Source of the DNA: BCD1 sp942492125
GTDB taxonomy: Bacteria; Bacteroidota; Bacteroidia; Chitinophagales; Saprospiraceae
NCBI GenBank assembly: GCA_942492125.1
Contig: CALODM010000035.1
Location: forward strand, 124,001 to 188,000
Direction of reading: 5' to 3'
Length of the DNA stretch: 64,000 bases
Both the position numbers and the translations under genes were made by a program. The notes beneath the pieces are model-generated. The model worked only from the letters and a program-made list of their open reading frames with translations, did not search any database and was not told the origin of the DNA. This document shows, in pieces, positions 34,648-45,275 of this stretch (the stretch's first letter is position 1; every line of letters begins with the position of its first letter).

Positions 34648-36153
34648 CTATTGTTTTAAATATCTATAGGCTTCGCTAATACCTTGTATAATATCAGAGG
34701 CAATCATGCTTTCCTGAGCCATATGTTTGGTGACCAAATCACCGGCCAATCCATGAAGGAAAACGCCAATCAGGGCAGCGGATAAAGGATCATACCTTTG
34801 CGCCATGAGGCCGGTTATTATTCCGCTTAGTACGTCACCACTTCCTGCCGTTGCCATTCCGGGATTGCCTGTAGCATTGAAATAACAGTTGCCCATTGGA
34901 TCGGCAATACAGGTATGAGCGCCCTTTAATATTATTATAACCTTATATTTTTTAGCTAGTTCCCTTTGCAGCTTGTTTTTTTCAAAATCATTAGCCGAAT
35001 CCCCAAATAGCCGCCTGAATTCGCCAGGATGTGGTGTCAGAATGCTGTTTTCAGGCAATTCTTCCAGCCATGATTTATTTTCCGACAGGATATTTAAAGC
35101 ATCAGCATCCAGCAGTATGGGTTGCCGGCTTTGTGCAATGATGTTGTAAAGTGCCTCAGTTGTTTTAGCATTGGTTCCAAGTCCACATCCAGTTCCAACG
35201 CCGGAATATTGACTTATCGCGGGGGCATTTTCCAGATAATGTTGAGCTTCGTCAATACTCACCATTATTTCGGGAGCACTTGTCTGCATTATTTCATAAC
35301 CACAGCGGGGAAGGTGTACGGTAACCAGTCCACAACCACTTCGCAGGCAGGCCTTTGCGGCAAGGGTTGCTGCACCTATTTTCCCATAACTTCCCATAAC
35401 CAGCAGCGCATGTCCGTAGGTACCCTTGTGGTCAAATTTTCCGGAGCTTTTCAATAATGACTTTACATCACCTGGTGTAAGGTAGTAATTCTGGGTTGAT
35501 TCGGAATGGAGGAAATTCGCAGACAAACCGATGCTTTCGAAATGCCATTTTCCGGCATAAATATTATTTTCCGGGAAAAAGAAGGCTAGTTTTGGCAATT
35601 CAAAAGAGAGCGTATAATCAGCTTGAATGATGTGGCCGCTGCTGTGGCTATCGGCGAACAAACCAGAAGGTATATCAATGGATACCATTTGGTTGGGAAG
35701 GCTGTTGAGGAAATCTATTAGTGCACCCCAGTACCCTTCGACCGGACGGCTCAGCCCTGATCCGAAAATAGCATCAATTAAAATAGTATTCTCTGGAATT
35801 GTGGGGAAATCATTTCCTTTTTCCAGGGTGATCAAATATTGATGTATGATGAGGGGGAGCCGTTTCATATTGATGTCAAAATCAGCAGAATTATTTTTCC
35901 CAATACGACAGTGGACAACCTTGATATTGTAAAATTTATCGTGCAGCAATCTGGCAACGGCAAGCCCGTCTCCGCCATTATTACCGGGACCGCAAAATAT
36001 GATTATGGGAATATCCTCATTCGGAAAAAGTGCTGTGAACCATTTAACAAAAACAGAGGATGCCCTTTCCATCAAGTCTATGGAAGGGATGGGCTCCTGT
36101 TTTATGGTAAAAGCATCGAAAGCCCTTATTTGATCAACAGAAAAAACTTTCAT
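34648..36153 (-). CDS. nnr: Bifunctional NAD(P)H-hydrate epimerase / ADP-dependent hydrate dehydratase
   Basis: 501 residues. N-terminal YjeF/NAXE epimerase domain (about 1-215) with PGNNGGDGLAVARLL; C-terminal ribokinase-like NAXD domain (about 225-500) with HALLVMGSYGKIGAATLAA, LTPHPGEFRRL and the GSGD motif in AGSGDVLSGIITGL. It repairs hydrated NADH and NADPH. Directly upstream of the sirtuin gene. Confidence 0.95.
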   Translation of the reverse strand: MKVFSVDQIRAFDAFTIKQEPIPSIDLMERASSVFVKWFTALFPNEDIPIIIFCGPGNNGGDGLAVARLLHDKFYNIKVVHCRIGKNNSADFDINMKRLPLIIHQYLITLEKGNDFPTIPENTILIDAIFGSGLSRPVEGYWGALIDFLNSLPNQMVSIDIPSGLFADSHSSGHIIQADYTLSFELPKLAFFFPENNIYAGKWHFESIGLSANFLHSESTQNYYLTPGDVKSLLKSSGKFDHKGTYGHALLVMGSYGKIGAATLAAKACLRSGCGLVTVHLPRCGYEIMQTSAPEIMVSIDEAQHYLENAPAISQYSGVGTGCGLGTNAKTTEALYNIIAQSRQPILLDADALNILSENKSWLEELPENSILTPHPGEFRRLFGDSANDFEKNKLQRELAKKYKVIIILKGAHTCIADPMGNCYFNATGNPGMATAGSGDVLSGIITGLMAQRYDPLSAALIGVFLHGLAGDLVTKHMAQESMIASDIIQGISEAYRYLKQ

Positions 36154-36157
36154 AAAG

Positions 36158-36190
36158 AAAAAATGGCTCCTGCCTGTTAAGCAAGAGCCA
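36158..36190 (-). terminator. Terminator after the YegP-like gene
   Basis: On the minus strand TGGCTCTTGC, 7-base loop, GCAGGAGCCA, then TTTTTT. It ends the YegP-like transcript just before the nnr start. Confidence 0.7.
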
Positions 36191-36228
36191 CTTGTTGTAA
36201 TTTTAATGGCCTTATTTATAAGGCAGAT

Positions 36229-36555
36229 TTATAATTCTTCAACCTTTGCCTTAGGAGCATTGGTTTTGACAGAGTCAATACCATTTTCCATACCTGATTT
36301 CCCGGCATACATCTGGCTTTTGCCAATTACTTGCTTATTTTGTGCAAGCAAATTGAAATGGAGCTTGCCATTGGCAGCTTCTTTTCTTTCGTAGTTGCCA
36401 TCGTCGGCTGCATTTTTCATTACGGATTCGACACCGTTCATGCATCCTGCTTTGCTGGCATAACCCTGGCTAGAGAGGATTACCTGACCATTTCCTGCTT
36501 TGAGACGGAAATAGTATTTTTGGTCGTTCTCACTTTGGAAAACTTCAAACTTCAT
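36229..36555 (-). CDS. YegP-like protein with two DUF1508 repeats
   Basis: 108 residues made of two tandem ~50-residue units: KFEVFQSENDQKYYFRLKAG with ILSSQGYASKAGCMNGVESV, and GKLHFNLLAQNKQVIGKSQM with YAGKSGMENGIDSV. No signal peptide; cytoplasmic. Related proteins are small and widespread, with no settled function. Monocistronic, with a terminator downstream. Confidence 0.9.
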   Translation of the reverse strand: MKFEVFQSENDQKYYFRLKAGNGQVILSSQGYASKAGCMNGVESVMKNAADDGNYERKEAANGKLHFNLLAQNKQVIGKSQMYAGKSGMENGIDSVKTNAPKAKVEEL

Positions 36556-36647
36556 AGTTTTCTAATTTTGTGTTTAAAAATCACAGCCAATTTAGTAAAA
36601 GAAATGGAGAGCCACAACTTTTAACAAAAGAATTTAAAATCGACAAT

Positions 36648-37890
36648 TTGCAGGCATTATCACTATATGAATTAAATGAATATATGCGGCGAATAACCGC
36701 ATTGAATTTCCTGAAGCCTTATGGGTAAAGGCTGAAAGATTGCCAGTATGCTGTTTTCCGGCCACGATTATCTGAATCTGGTTGAAAAGAGTGAGGATGA
36801 ACAAGGGCAGATAACAGCTGAAGCAGAGGCTATTATCTGGGCAAACCAATACCTTAGGATTAAGGCGGGAATGGAAATCCCGATCGAAGCAATCCTGCAG
36901 GAAGGTATGGAGGTCATGTTAAAAGTTAAACCCGATTTCCATGAACGTTACGGCTTTAAATTGATCATAGAAGGGATTGATACGGCCTATACAGTGGGCA
37001 GACTGGCTCTTGAGCGGCAGAAAATTGTCAGGCAACTGAGGGCCAGTCATTTGCTGGAAAAAAATGGAAGCCTGGAGCTGCCTGTTGTTCTTCAGCATAT
37101 TGCTGTTTTAAGTACAGATACGGCTGCCGGGTATCAGGATTTTATGGATCATATGGTCGGTAACAGATTTAATTACTGTTTTAATATCACTTTGTTTAAA
37201 ATGGCCATGCAAGGGGAGAATACCGTTGGGGAGGCCTTGAGGAATCTGAAAAAAATTCGCAGGTCCTCCCGTCCATTTGACTGCGTTGTATTTATTCGTG
37301 GCGGTGGTGCCAAACTAAGCCTTAAAGCTTTTGATGATTATGAATTAAGTGAAGCTGTTGCCAATTTTCCGATACCGGTCATTACCGGAATAGGACATGA
37401 AAGAGATGAATCAGTGCTGGATCTGGTTGCTCATACGAGCCTGAAAACGCCTACGGCCGTAGCTGACTTTTGTATTGAACACAATTTTTCTTTTGAAACA
37501 GAACTGGCCTACCTGGGCAGGCAGATAAATCATTTAGTTTTGTCACGAATAAAGGAGGAAAACCTGAGATTAAATGGCTTTTTTAATTCCATTAAACATC
37601 TGAGTCAGTCTCACGTTAAACACAGGCTCCTGGAATTATTCCAATTAAAATCAATAATGCCCAATCAAATGATTCGCCGGATATCTGCGGCAAAAAAAGA
37701 ATTAGAGCACCTGGAGTTAATCGTCAATTTATTGGATATGGAACAAACACTTTCCAGGGGGTACAGTATTGCCACCACTGAAACCGGTCTCGTGATCCGT
37801 AAGACAGGTGATGTGAAAGAAGGAGATATTTTGATAACCAGGGTAAAAAAAGGAACCCTTACAAGTAAAATAACAAAAAGAAAAAGTTAA
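36648..37890 (+). CDS. xseA: Exodeoxyribonuclease VII large subunit, N-terminus frame interrupted
   Basis: Degrades single-stranded DNA together with XseB. The intact part from 36748 covers DYLNLVEKSEDEQGQITAEA, the catalytic core FDCVVFIRGGGAKLSLKAFD and PVITGIGHERDESVLDLVAH, then the C-terminal coiled region and LSRGYSIATTETG. The OB-fold start lies upstream in other frames: LSLYELNEYMRRITALNFPE, then ALWVKAE, joined by a missing C near 36710 and an indel near 36738. The true start codon is uncertain; 36648 (TTG) is the best visible option. The xseB start follows 6 bp after the stop. Confidence 0.88.
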
Positions 37891-37896
37891 TGAGCC

Positions 37897-38088
37897 ATGA
37901 AAGAACTTACCTATCAAACTGCCTTTGAGGAGCTTCAGCAAATTGTACAGGCAATGCAAGATGAAATGATTGGAATCGATGAATTGGCTGAGCAATCGAA
38001 AAGGGCAGCTTATCTGATTAAATTTTGCCAGGAAAAACTAAGGAATACAGAATCCGAAGTTTCTTCCTTGTTTGGGGAGGAAGAATAA
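37897..38088 (+). CDS. xseB: Exodeoxyribonuclease VII small subunit
   Basis: 63 residues: MKELTYQTAFEELQQIVQAM, then the conserved DELAEQSKRAAYLIKFCQEK and LRNTESEV. Small helical partner that wraps XseA. Normal length, in operon with xseA. Confidence 0.93.
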   Translation: MKELTYQTAFEELQQIVQAMQDEMIGIDELAEQSKRAAYLIKFCQEKLRNTESEVSSLFGEEE

Positions 38089-38092
38089 TAAA

Positions 38093-38130
38093 AAATCCCG
38101 AATTTCAGTTGGCACCAAAATTCGGGATTT
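38093..38130. terminator. Bidirectional intrinsic terminator
   Basis: AAATCCCGAATTT pairs with AAATTCGGGATTT, flanked by A and T runs, between convergent xseB and the type IX secreted protein gene. Confidence 0.85.
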
Positions 38131-38157
38131 TCTGTTCCTGAGCACATTGCAATAATT

Positions 38158-41100
38158 CTATCTCAACAGGGTAATCTCTCCTGATTGCTCAATTTCTTCT
38201 CCGTTAAGCACATAAATCGTTGTGTAGATATATACATCAGATTGTGCAGGCTCTCCTTTGAACGTTCCATCCCAGGCTTCGTCAGTGGTTGTTTCGAAAA
38301 CCAATTGTCCCCAGCGGTTGAAAACTCTGAGTAAACTGACATTCACACCCGCTGTGTGATAGACTTTAAAAACATCGTTGTAGTCATCACCGTTGGGTGT
38401 AAATACATTTGGAATTTCAACAGCTGAATAACGGATGACAGGGTAGTTTCCGCCATACGCACACAACCTTCAACTGAAGTGACCGTAACCTCAACAGGCA
38501 CTGTAATATCCTGCTCAGGATTTCCCTGAACGTCAGTGGCAGTAAAGGTCGGAACATTGGAAGTACCTACCAAAGCTCCATCGATAAACCAGTCGTAGGT
38601 GACTTCGCCGGTAAGTGGAGGATCTGAAGTTACTGTAGCGTTAAGCAGCACAGAACCACCAATAAATACCGTATCTGGTTCTGTATCAACCGTTACAGAG
38701 AAATTATTACCAACCACAAAAGCTGTAGCGGAAGCACTTACAGTACCACAATCCGGCCCATAGGTGTAGTTCAGCGTGATATCTGAAGTTTCCATGAGGT
38801 CATCTACCTGAAGGGTTGGCTCATTGGAAGTCATGCCATTATAATTCCATTCAAAGACTTCATTAACACCATCAGGAAGATCGGATTCTGCCTGCATGAT
38901 TAAAATATCACCAAGGCAAATTGTTACGTCATTGAGTATCAGGTTCGGTTCTTCAATTACATTTATGGTAACAGAAGCAGTTCTAGGCCCGCAGTCATTT
39001 TCAGCAACGAGCTCGTAGGTGGTCGTCATATCAGGTAAAACAGTAACCAAAGGGTCACTGGAACTGAAGTTCGGATCATCCGGTGATGTCCATGTGTAGG
39101 TGACTCCTGCTTCCGGGAATCCGGTAAACAATTGAATGGCCTCTGTTTCAGTGTCACAGATGGTTTGGTCTGTAATCACACTTACTTCAGGTAAATTCAG
39201 TACCGTTATATTAGCGACAGCCGAACTTGGACAGGCATCATCACTTGTAGCTGTATAAGAATTCGTATTGGCAGGAGAAACTACAGGATCAAGACATTCT
39301 TCACAGGAAATGGATCCGTCCTGAGGTTCCCAGGAAATACCTCCTTCCCCGTCATAGGATAAAACCAGTTGAACGGATTCTCCCTCGCAAATGGTCGTAT
39401 CCTGGGGTACGATACTCATATTGGGTGGTTGTTGCACGTTTATTACAATAGAAGCCGTATCTGCACAAGCTCTGTTGGTTGTAATTCTCTGGTATTCAAA
39501 AGTGTCTTGTGTAATGATCACCATATTCCACAAGGAATCGGGTGTTTGATATCCCAATCCTGTTAACCATTCATGTTCGATAAACGGAAAGCTTGATGGA
39601 TCGTAAGTATTGGACAACAGAGTAACCGTTTCCCCCGGGCAGTAAGGGTCTTTTTCAGGTGTTGCCATGATGGATAGATCAGGAAGAGAATCAACGCGGA
39701 TGAATACCGAGTCCACCCGGGCACAACCCGGCACCGAGTTGCTGGCAAAATACCAGGTAGAAGCCTCTGGCGTTGCAATGACATTATTTCCAAGTATGGT
39801 GTTCAGAGAACCATCGTCTGGAGTCCAGTCGGCTTGTGCCCCCAAAGGCAATACCAGGGCGGTGATATCCACACTTTCTCCTAGGCAAATTTCAACCGTA
39901 TCCAGCTGGATGTCAACGGCTATTTCAACCACTTCAACATTGACGGTTTCAATAACCTCACAGGCTCCCCTGGTAGCATTGAGGGCGTATACGCCTGATA
40001 CTCCGGGAGTAGCTGTCGTATTAGGGAAAGTGTCTGCTTCAATTACATCAGGACCTGTCCACATATAGACAACACCTTCCTCGATTTCAGTATCGCCGAG
40101 GGTGATTATTTCTCCCTGACAAATGGTCGTATCATTGGCAACGGAGACGATTGGTGCAATATCAACGGAAACAGTGACACTATCAACAACCGGAGTTGGA
40201 CAATCGCCATTTTCTGCAGAAAGGATATAGGTTGTTTCGGTAGTTGGAGAAACACTTGGATTAGCTTCATCGGAGACAAATCCATCCGGGTTTGATGTCC
40301 AGGAATACGTAACGCCCGGGTTGGCTGATCCTCCAATATTTATATCTTCCCCTTCACATATCGTAATATCGTCAATTAGTTCATATTCGGGAGCCGGGGC
40401 TGAGTTGACGGTGATGGTCAAGTCATCTGTTGTAGTACAAATATCCGTGATAAGCGTTGCGATTATATTATAGGTACCTGGCGTTGTTGCCGTGACTTCA
40501 GGGTTTGGACAATCTACACAACTAAATGTCAAGCCAGCCGGCACATCCCATTCATAGGTGGCCAGATCAAAATTACTTCCTGCCGATAATTGAAATTGTT
40601 CACCGAGACACACATCGAGATCCGGACCTGCATCCACATCGTAAACAAAAACCTTTACGTCAACAGTGTCGACATAACATACCAGATCAACTACTACCTG
40701 GTAAAGGGTTGTTTCGTTGACAGTAGCTATCGGATTCGGACAATCTGTACAGGAAAGGGTTCCTGTCGGATCAATCCATTGGTAATTATCTACGACATTG
40801 GAAAGAGATAATTGAACTGTTTCCCCGGGGCAGACTGCAGTATCCTGTCCTATAATTTCAATAGCAAGTGGAGCTAATACTGCTGGTTCCGAAGGACTCC
40901 AGTCAACCGATATACCACCTCCTTGGATTTGATTACCCCAGTCGTTGGCCAGTACGACGTACACCTCTCCTGTTTGAGCAGGAATTGTCTGTACGATATC
41001 GTCATTGTTGCCATCACAGTCATACACATCCTCGATTGCATAACCCAATTGTGGGTGAATGTCAGCGAGGCCTGTTGGTTCCGTGCCACCGGCATAGGAG

Positions 41101-42707
41101 CTTCGAATGGGTTCGTTATTGGTAATAAAGTTGATGATATCTGCAGGTGTTTCGCAAACTTCTTCATTGGTAAAAGGCCCCCAGACATTGAAGTCGATAT
41201 CCGAAGGAATATCAGCACTTTCTAAAATAAATCCAAAAGGGCCATCTGCCTGCGCTTCAATGGTAAACCAGTAAAAGTCGGGTTGGGCTCCAACCCCTAA
41301 CCAACAACCACTGTTGACACCATTGACCATCGGTACATCCTGAAATCCATCTTCAAACATGAAAATCGAAGGAACACCGCCGTCTTCCACACAACCGTTC
41401 AGTGGATTACACAAAGCGTCTACCAAAGCAGGGGAGAGGGCACATTCTGTTTCTGAAATAGTAATGTCAAAATCACCACAACCTGACTCATTGGCTACGA
41501 TAATGTAATAAGTGCCGGCGTCTTCAAAGTTGGCACTGGCGATGGTTCCTGCTGCGCTTTGTCCAACGCAAAGGGTTCCTGGTTCTCCGGGCAGGCCATT
41601 CAATACCAGAACACCGGTGCCGCCCAAAGCATTCGTTACACTGATCTGGGCACACAATCCACCCGGGGAATCATATTGGAAAATGTATTCAGGTCCATTG
41701 ATGAAGTCAGCACCACCACAGGGAGATCCCATGAATGTGGCTGCTCCGTCACACAGGGAAACATCTGTTGCGCTGAATGGAATACTATTGATTACCGTTG
41801 GATTATCCACACCGGAGCCATTGCACTCCAGGGGTGAACACTGCCAGGTAAGCTGAAAACCAGCCTGAACAGCACTTCCGTCTGACGTGAACTGGATGGT
41901 AACACATTCACTGGAAACCTGGACAGGAAACCCGTCGCCTGCCAAAGATCCTGTAATTTCTGCCACCTGAGGCGCAAAAATATCATCACCCGCATAAATG
42001 TTGAGGAAGTCAAAATTATTTTCAAGGTTATAAGCGGAAATGTCCAGGTAAATACAGGAATTGAAGTCACTTGGACAAATAGTAAAAGTATGATTCTCGT
42101 TAGAGCTATAGTCCCCATCCGGTCCGCCGGAATCATAAAGTGTCCCAAAACAGGCGGTGGTGCTGGTTTCGTCTCCAATATTGATATCCGGTACGTACTC
42201 TTCCGCACAGATGGTAAAATCTCCCCAGTTGGGAGCAGCCGTTGCGGAATAGTCGTTTACGCGAACGAAGTAGGTTTCGTTAGGTGTCAGGCCAAGAATG
42301 TCGAGGTTGGCAATGGTTTCTCCGTTTGCTGAAGAGAAACAAGCCAGCTCTGACAGCCCGTCAAACTCACAAGACCCCCGGTAAATGGCTATTTGTGGGT
42401 TCATGATGGTTCCGTTAGGACCTGCGTCTGTTCCCAACACAGAGATAGAAACATCAGTAATGTCATTGGTCGTGGTAAAAGAAAACCAAACATCATTACT
42501 GACACTGCCGCCGTTAAAGCAGGCGGGAATATTGCCAAAACCAATGTTGCTGGCCGTAGCATCCACATTGTTGTAAACTTCTGTGTTGCCGGGGCAGGTA
42601 GGTACGATGCCAAGGTCTATTAGACCATCACAATCGTCGTTGGCAGGCTGGGCCCATAAAAAGGTTGTTAAAAGCAGAGAAAAAGCAGTAAAAAGAAGTG
42701 TTCTCAT
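38158..42707 (-). CDS. Giant type IX-secreted protein with CUB domain, Ig/PKD-like repeats and type B C-terminal domain, frame interrupted near its end
   Basis: About 1,516 residues from the ATG at 42707 (MRTLLFTAFSLLLTTFLWAQ, signal peptide). Order: a PANDDCDG-type domain (about 20-170), a CUB-like domain (about 190-300, DSGGPDGDYSSNENHTFTIC), further Cys-rich modules, then about ten ~85-residue Ig/PKD-like repeats from about 610 onward, each opening with a motif such as DTTICEGE or DVCLGE. The end is the gliding-motility-type C-terminal domain: IPNVFTPNGDDYNDVFKVY, LRVFNRWGQLVFE, WDGTFKGEPAQSDVYIY. A missing base near 38459 shifts the frame just before that domain. A cell-surface adhesin or envelope-associated protein exported by the type IX system; ligand unknown. 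Confidence 0.9.
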
Positions 42708-42842
42708 TATATAAGTTAATGAATTAAAGTGTGTAAATAGAGGAAAACCCTTGTCCATTTTGGCAAGAGTTGACCAAAAATAGGTAAAATATTGGAATTG
42801 GATAAAGATTAAAAGGAAATGCTTTTGAAAAGACAAATTTTG

Positions 42843-43757
42843 CTAGCTGTCAATAAATGATACCACTTTTTCAATAACCATAGGGTCTTTCATGAGTAAA
42901 TAGTGTCCTAATCCTGTTGTTGAGATCAATCTGGCGTTTTCGAATGCTTCGAATGTTGTCTCGGAAGCCATAAAGGGGACCATTTTGTCCTGCTTGTCAT
43001 GAACCAGTAGAATTTCGCCGATATTTACGGCTCCGGATGCATTGGCCAGCGTGGTTTCCTTTATCGGAAGTTTTAGGAAATCTTCAATTTTACTGGTGAA
43101 TCTTTTAGTTACATTTTTGGGAAGGTTAAGGGTTTTTATGGCTTCATTTATAGGATCTTCAATATTCCTGGGGGAGGCTATCAGGACCACTTTTTTTGTA
43201 GACAAATGATCTGCAAGGCGATGAAATGCAAATATCGTTGCGGCACCTCCGAAGGAATGTGCAACAATGCTGTGTGGCTGTCCCTTTAATTCGATCAGGT
43301 CGGTAATGGCATTGGCGTATTCCACAATGTTGGTAGTTTCTCCCGGAGAGTCCCCATGTGCCGGTGCGTCAAAAGTTACAACCTTGTAACCAAGATTGAG
43401 TAGATCGGGTACAAAGGTTCTCAAAGCAGTACCTCTTGACTCCCACCCATGAACGAGCAAAACATATTTTTCTCCTGCACCCCATTCATAGCCTTTAAGT
43501 TTAATTCCACAGGAATCGAAAATGAAATGCGATGCTGAATCCAGGATCGGATCGCTGGTTTTGTGACGAGCCCTGAACCTTGGAGTACCAAACAGTTTTA
43601 AAGCAAGATCACTTGCCGGGCCGGGAAGAATCCTGCCCAAAGTGCCAAACCCTAACTGGATCAATTTGAGTGTTTTAGGATAGGGCACACCACCGCTGTT
43701 TCCATTTTTAGGTGATTGAGTTTGCAGATGTTCAATTCTTGGATTTGATTGCACCAT
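42843..43757 (-). CDS. Alpha/beta hydrolase
   Basis: About 304 residues from the ATG at 43757 (MVQSNPRIEHLQTQSP). Alpha/beta hydrolase core: YVLLVHGWESRGT (oxyanion region), the nucleophile elbow IVAHSFGGAATIF, acid ILLVHDKQDKMVPF and histidine TTGLGHYLLMKD. No signal peptide. Likely an esterase or lipase-like enzyme acting on a small ester. Its start is 30 bp after the TetR gene, so it is probably a target of, and co-transcribed with, that regulator. Confidence 0.85.
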   Translation of the reverse strand: MVQSNPRIEHLQTQSPKNGNSGGVPYPKTLKLIQLGFGTLGRILPGPASDLALKLFGTPRFRARHKTSDPILDSASHFIFDSCGIKLKGYEWGAGEKYVLLVHGWESRGTALRTFVPDLLNLGYKVVTFDAPAHGDSPGETTNIVEYANAITDLIELKGQPHSIVAHSFGGAATIFAFHRLADHLSTKKVVLIASPRNIEDPINEAIKTLNLPKNVTKRFTSKIEDFLKLPIKETTLANASGAVNIGEILLVHDKQDKMVPFMASETTFEAFENARLISTTGLGHYLLMKDPMVIEKVVSFIDS

Positions 43758-43787
43758 GGGTATTTTTGTCAATTTTAAGTAGGATTC

Positions 43788-44393
43788 TTAAGCTCTTAAA
43801 TCTTCGATCAGGTCAATGAGTTGCCGTGCGATCACATCAAAACAATGCAAATCCCTGTACAACCTTGATAACATAATGCCGCCTTCCAGTATTCCAATGA
43901 ATTTGATGGCAAAATCGGAAGCATTTACATCCATCCGAACTTCCCCGTTTTTCATGCCCCGTTCCAGGTTGGTTACAATATTAGCCCGCCAGCGATCCAC
44001 AGTATACCGCACTTTTTCCCTCAATACCGGGTTGCCGTCGTCCGCATCAATAGCGGTATTTTGAATAGGGCAACCACCCTCCACAGGAGGATCAAGGATA
44101 CGTTCCTTATAAAAATAGACGACTGCCTTCAGTTTGTCCAGGGAATGATCGATGACCTTGGTTCGTTTTTTGACTTCCTCCCAAACCGTCGCTACTGCCT
44201 GGTCATAGGCCGCCAGAGCAATTTCTTCCTTTGTTTTGAAATTGCCATACAATCCCCCCTTGGAAAGCCCCGTAGCCTGCATGATATCATTCATGGAAGT
44301 ACCGGAGTAGCCCTGGAGATTGAAAAGTACCGCAGATTTTTCCAGGATCATCTGTCTGGTGAGCTCCGATTTCGAACTGGTATCGTTTTTCAT
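43788..44393 (-). CDS. TetR/AcrR-family transcriptional regulator
   Basis: 201 residues. N-terminal HTH (ILEKSAVLFNLQGYSGTSMN, then IMQATGLSKGGLYGNFKTKE) and a C-terminal ligand domain with GGCPIQNTAIDADDGNP, as in the LmrA/YxaF-like group. Its own promoter holds a palindrome CCGATCGG between the -33 and -7 elements, so autorepression is very likely. First gene of a two-gene unit with the hydrolase; divergent from folK. Confidence 0.93.
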   Translation of the reverse strand: MKNDTSSKSELTRQMILEKSAVLFNLQGYSGTSMNDIMQATGLSKGGLYGNFKTKEEIALAAYDQAVATVWEEVKKRTKVIDHSLDKLKAVVYFYKERILDPPVEGGCPIQNTAIDADDGNPVLREKVRYTVDRWRANIVTNLERGMKNGEVRMDVNASDFAIKFIGILEGGIMLSRLYRDLHCFDVIARQLIDLIEDLRA

Positions 44394-44450
44394 AAACTGA
44401 ATGGTTTGTTAAATCAGCCTGATAGTTCAGATATTTTAAAAAGATGACCA

Positions 44451-44481
44451 CAAAAATATACCGATCGGTCTATTATTGCAA
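44451..44481 (-). promoter_or_regulatory. tetR promoter with embedded palindromic operator
   Basis: Minus strand: TTG (44481-44479), 20-bp spacer, TATTTTTG (44458-44451), a full consensus match. Inside the spacer lies the perfect palindrome ACCGATCGGT (44460-44469), extended by matching TA/TA ends to 44457-44472 with one mismatched pair. Operator placement between promoter elements is classic for TetR repressors. Confidence 0.75.
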
Positions 44482-44526
44482 ATATTCTTCCTTTTTTTTA
44501 TTCTGTATAATTACCTACATTTGGTT

Positions 44527-45021
44527 ATGGCAAAAATTTTCCTGCACACCGGATCAAATATTGGAGATCGAAAGGGGAACCTTGATACTGCCAATAGAAT
44601 GGTCAGTGAAGTTGTCGGTACAATCACCCGTTACTCAAATATTTATGAAACTGCAGCCTGGGGGCTCAAGGATCAGGATGATTTCCTGAACCAGGCCATT
44701 GAGGTTGATACGGAATTGTCTCCGGAGGAAGTTTTGAGAGAAATCCAGTTCATCGAAAAAGCCATGGGGAGGGTGAAAATCAAAAAATGGGGCAGGCGAC
44801 TGATCGATATTGATATTTTGTTTTTTGAGTCGGTCGTTCTAAATACTGACAGATTGACCATTCCTCATCCGTTTTTGCAGGAGAGGAACTTTGTTTTGGC
44901 ACCTTTGTCGGAATTGATCCCGGATTTTATTCACCCGGTATTCAAAAAGTCTGTTTACCAGTTATTTGCCGAAAGTCAGGATAACCTTAAAGCCGAGATA
45001 TTTTTGGAAGAAAATGGTTGA
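44527..45021 (+). CDS. folK: 2-amino-4-hydroxy-6-hydroxymethyldihydropteridine pyrophosphokinase
   Basis: 164 residues from the ATG at 44527 (MAKIFLHTGSNIGDRKGNLD); upstream TTG extension is not needed. HPPK signatures TGSNIGDR, the central YETAAWGLKDQDDFLNQAI and WGRRLIDIDILFFE, PHPFLQERNFVLAPL. Transfers pyrophosphate from ATP in folate synthesis. Normal length. Upstream of a deoxynucleoside kinase gene, an arrangement common in Bacteroidota. Confidence 0.95.
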   Translation: MAKIFLHTGSNIGDRKGNLDTANRMVSEVVGTITRYSNIYETAAWGLKDQDDFLNQAIEVDTELSPEEVLREIQFIEKAMGRVKIKKWGRRLIDIDILFFESVVLNTDRLTIPHPFLQERNFVLAPLSELIPDFIHPVFKKSVYQLFAESQDNLKAEIFLEENG

Positions 45022-45275
45022 CCTGATTCTTTTAATAAAAAAATGAATATAGGATTATTTAATCCTGTATAATGACTCCAGACATGCACACCATCTGGTA
45101 CGGATTAAAAACGCCATGCGAACCTGACTCTATTTTCGGCTGACGGCTTCAAAATATTAAATAATTCTTTAAACAAATGAAATGATAATTTTGGCCTCCG
45201 CCTTGGAAATAATTATCAGAATTGCGACCTTCATACCTCATTTTTTTGATCGTATTTTTCAGCTTGAAATAAATA

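Noticed and set aside
44516..44523. TACATTTG just before folK as its promoter
   Set aside because: It ends 3 bp before the ATG and lacks a correctly spaced TTG, so it cannot drive the called start except leaderless.
45022..45275. Possible RNA gene between folK and the deoxynucleoside kinase
   Set aside because: Only a weak hairpin is visible, with no promoter-terminator pair or known RNA motif.
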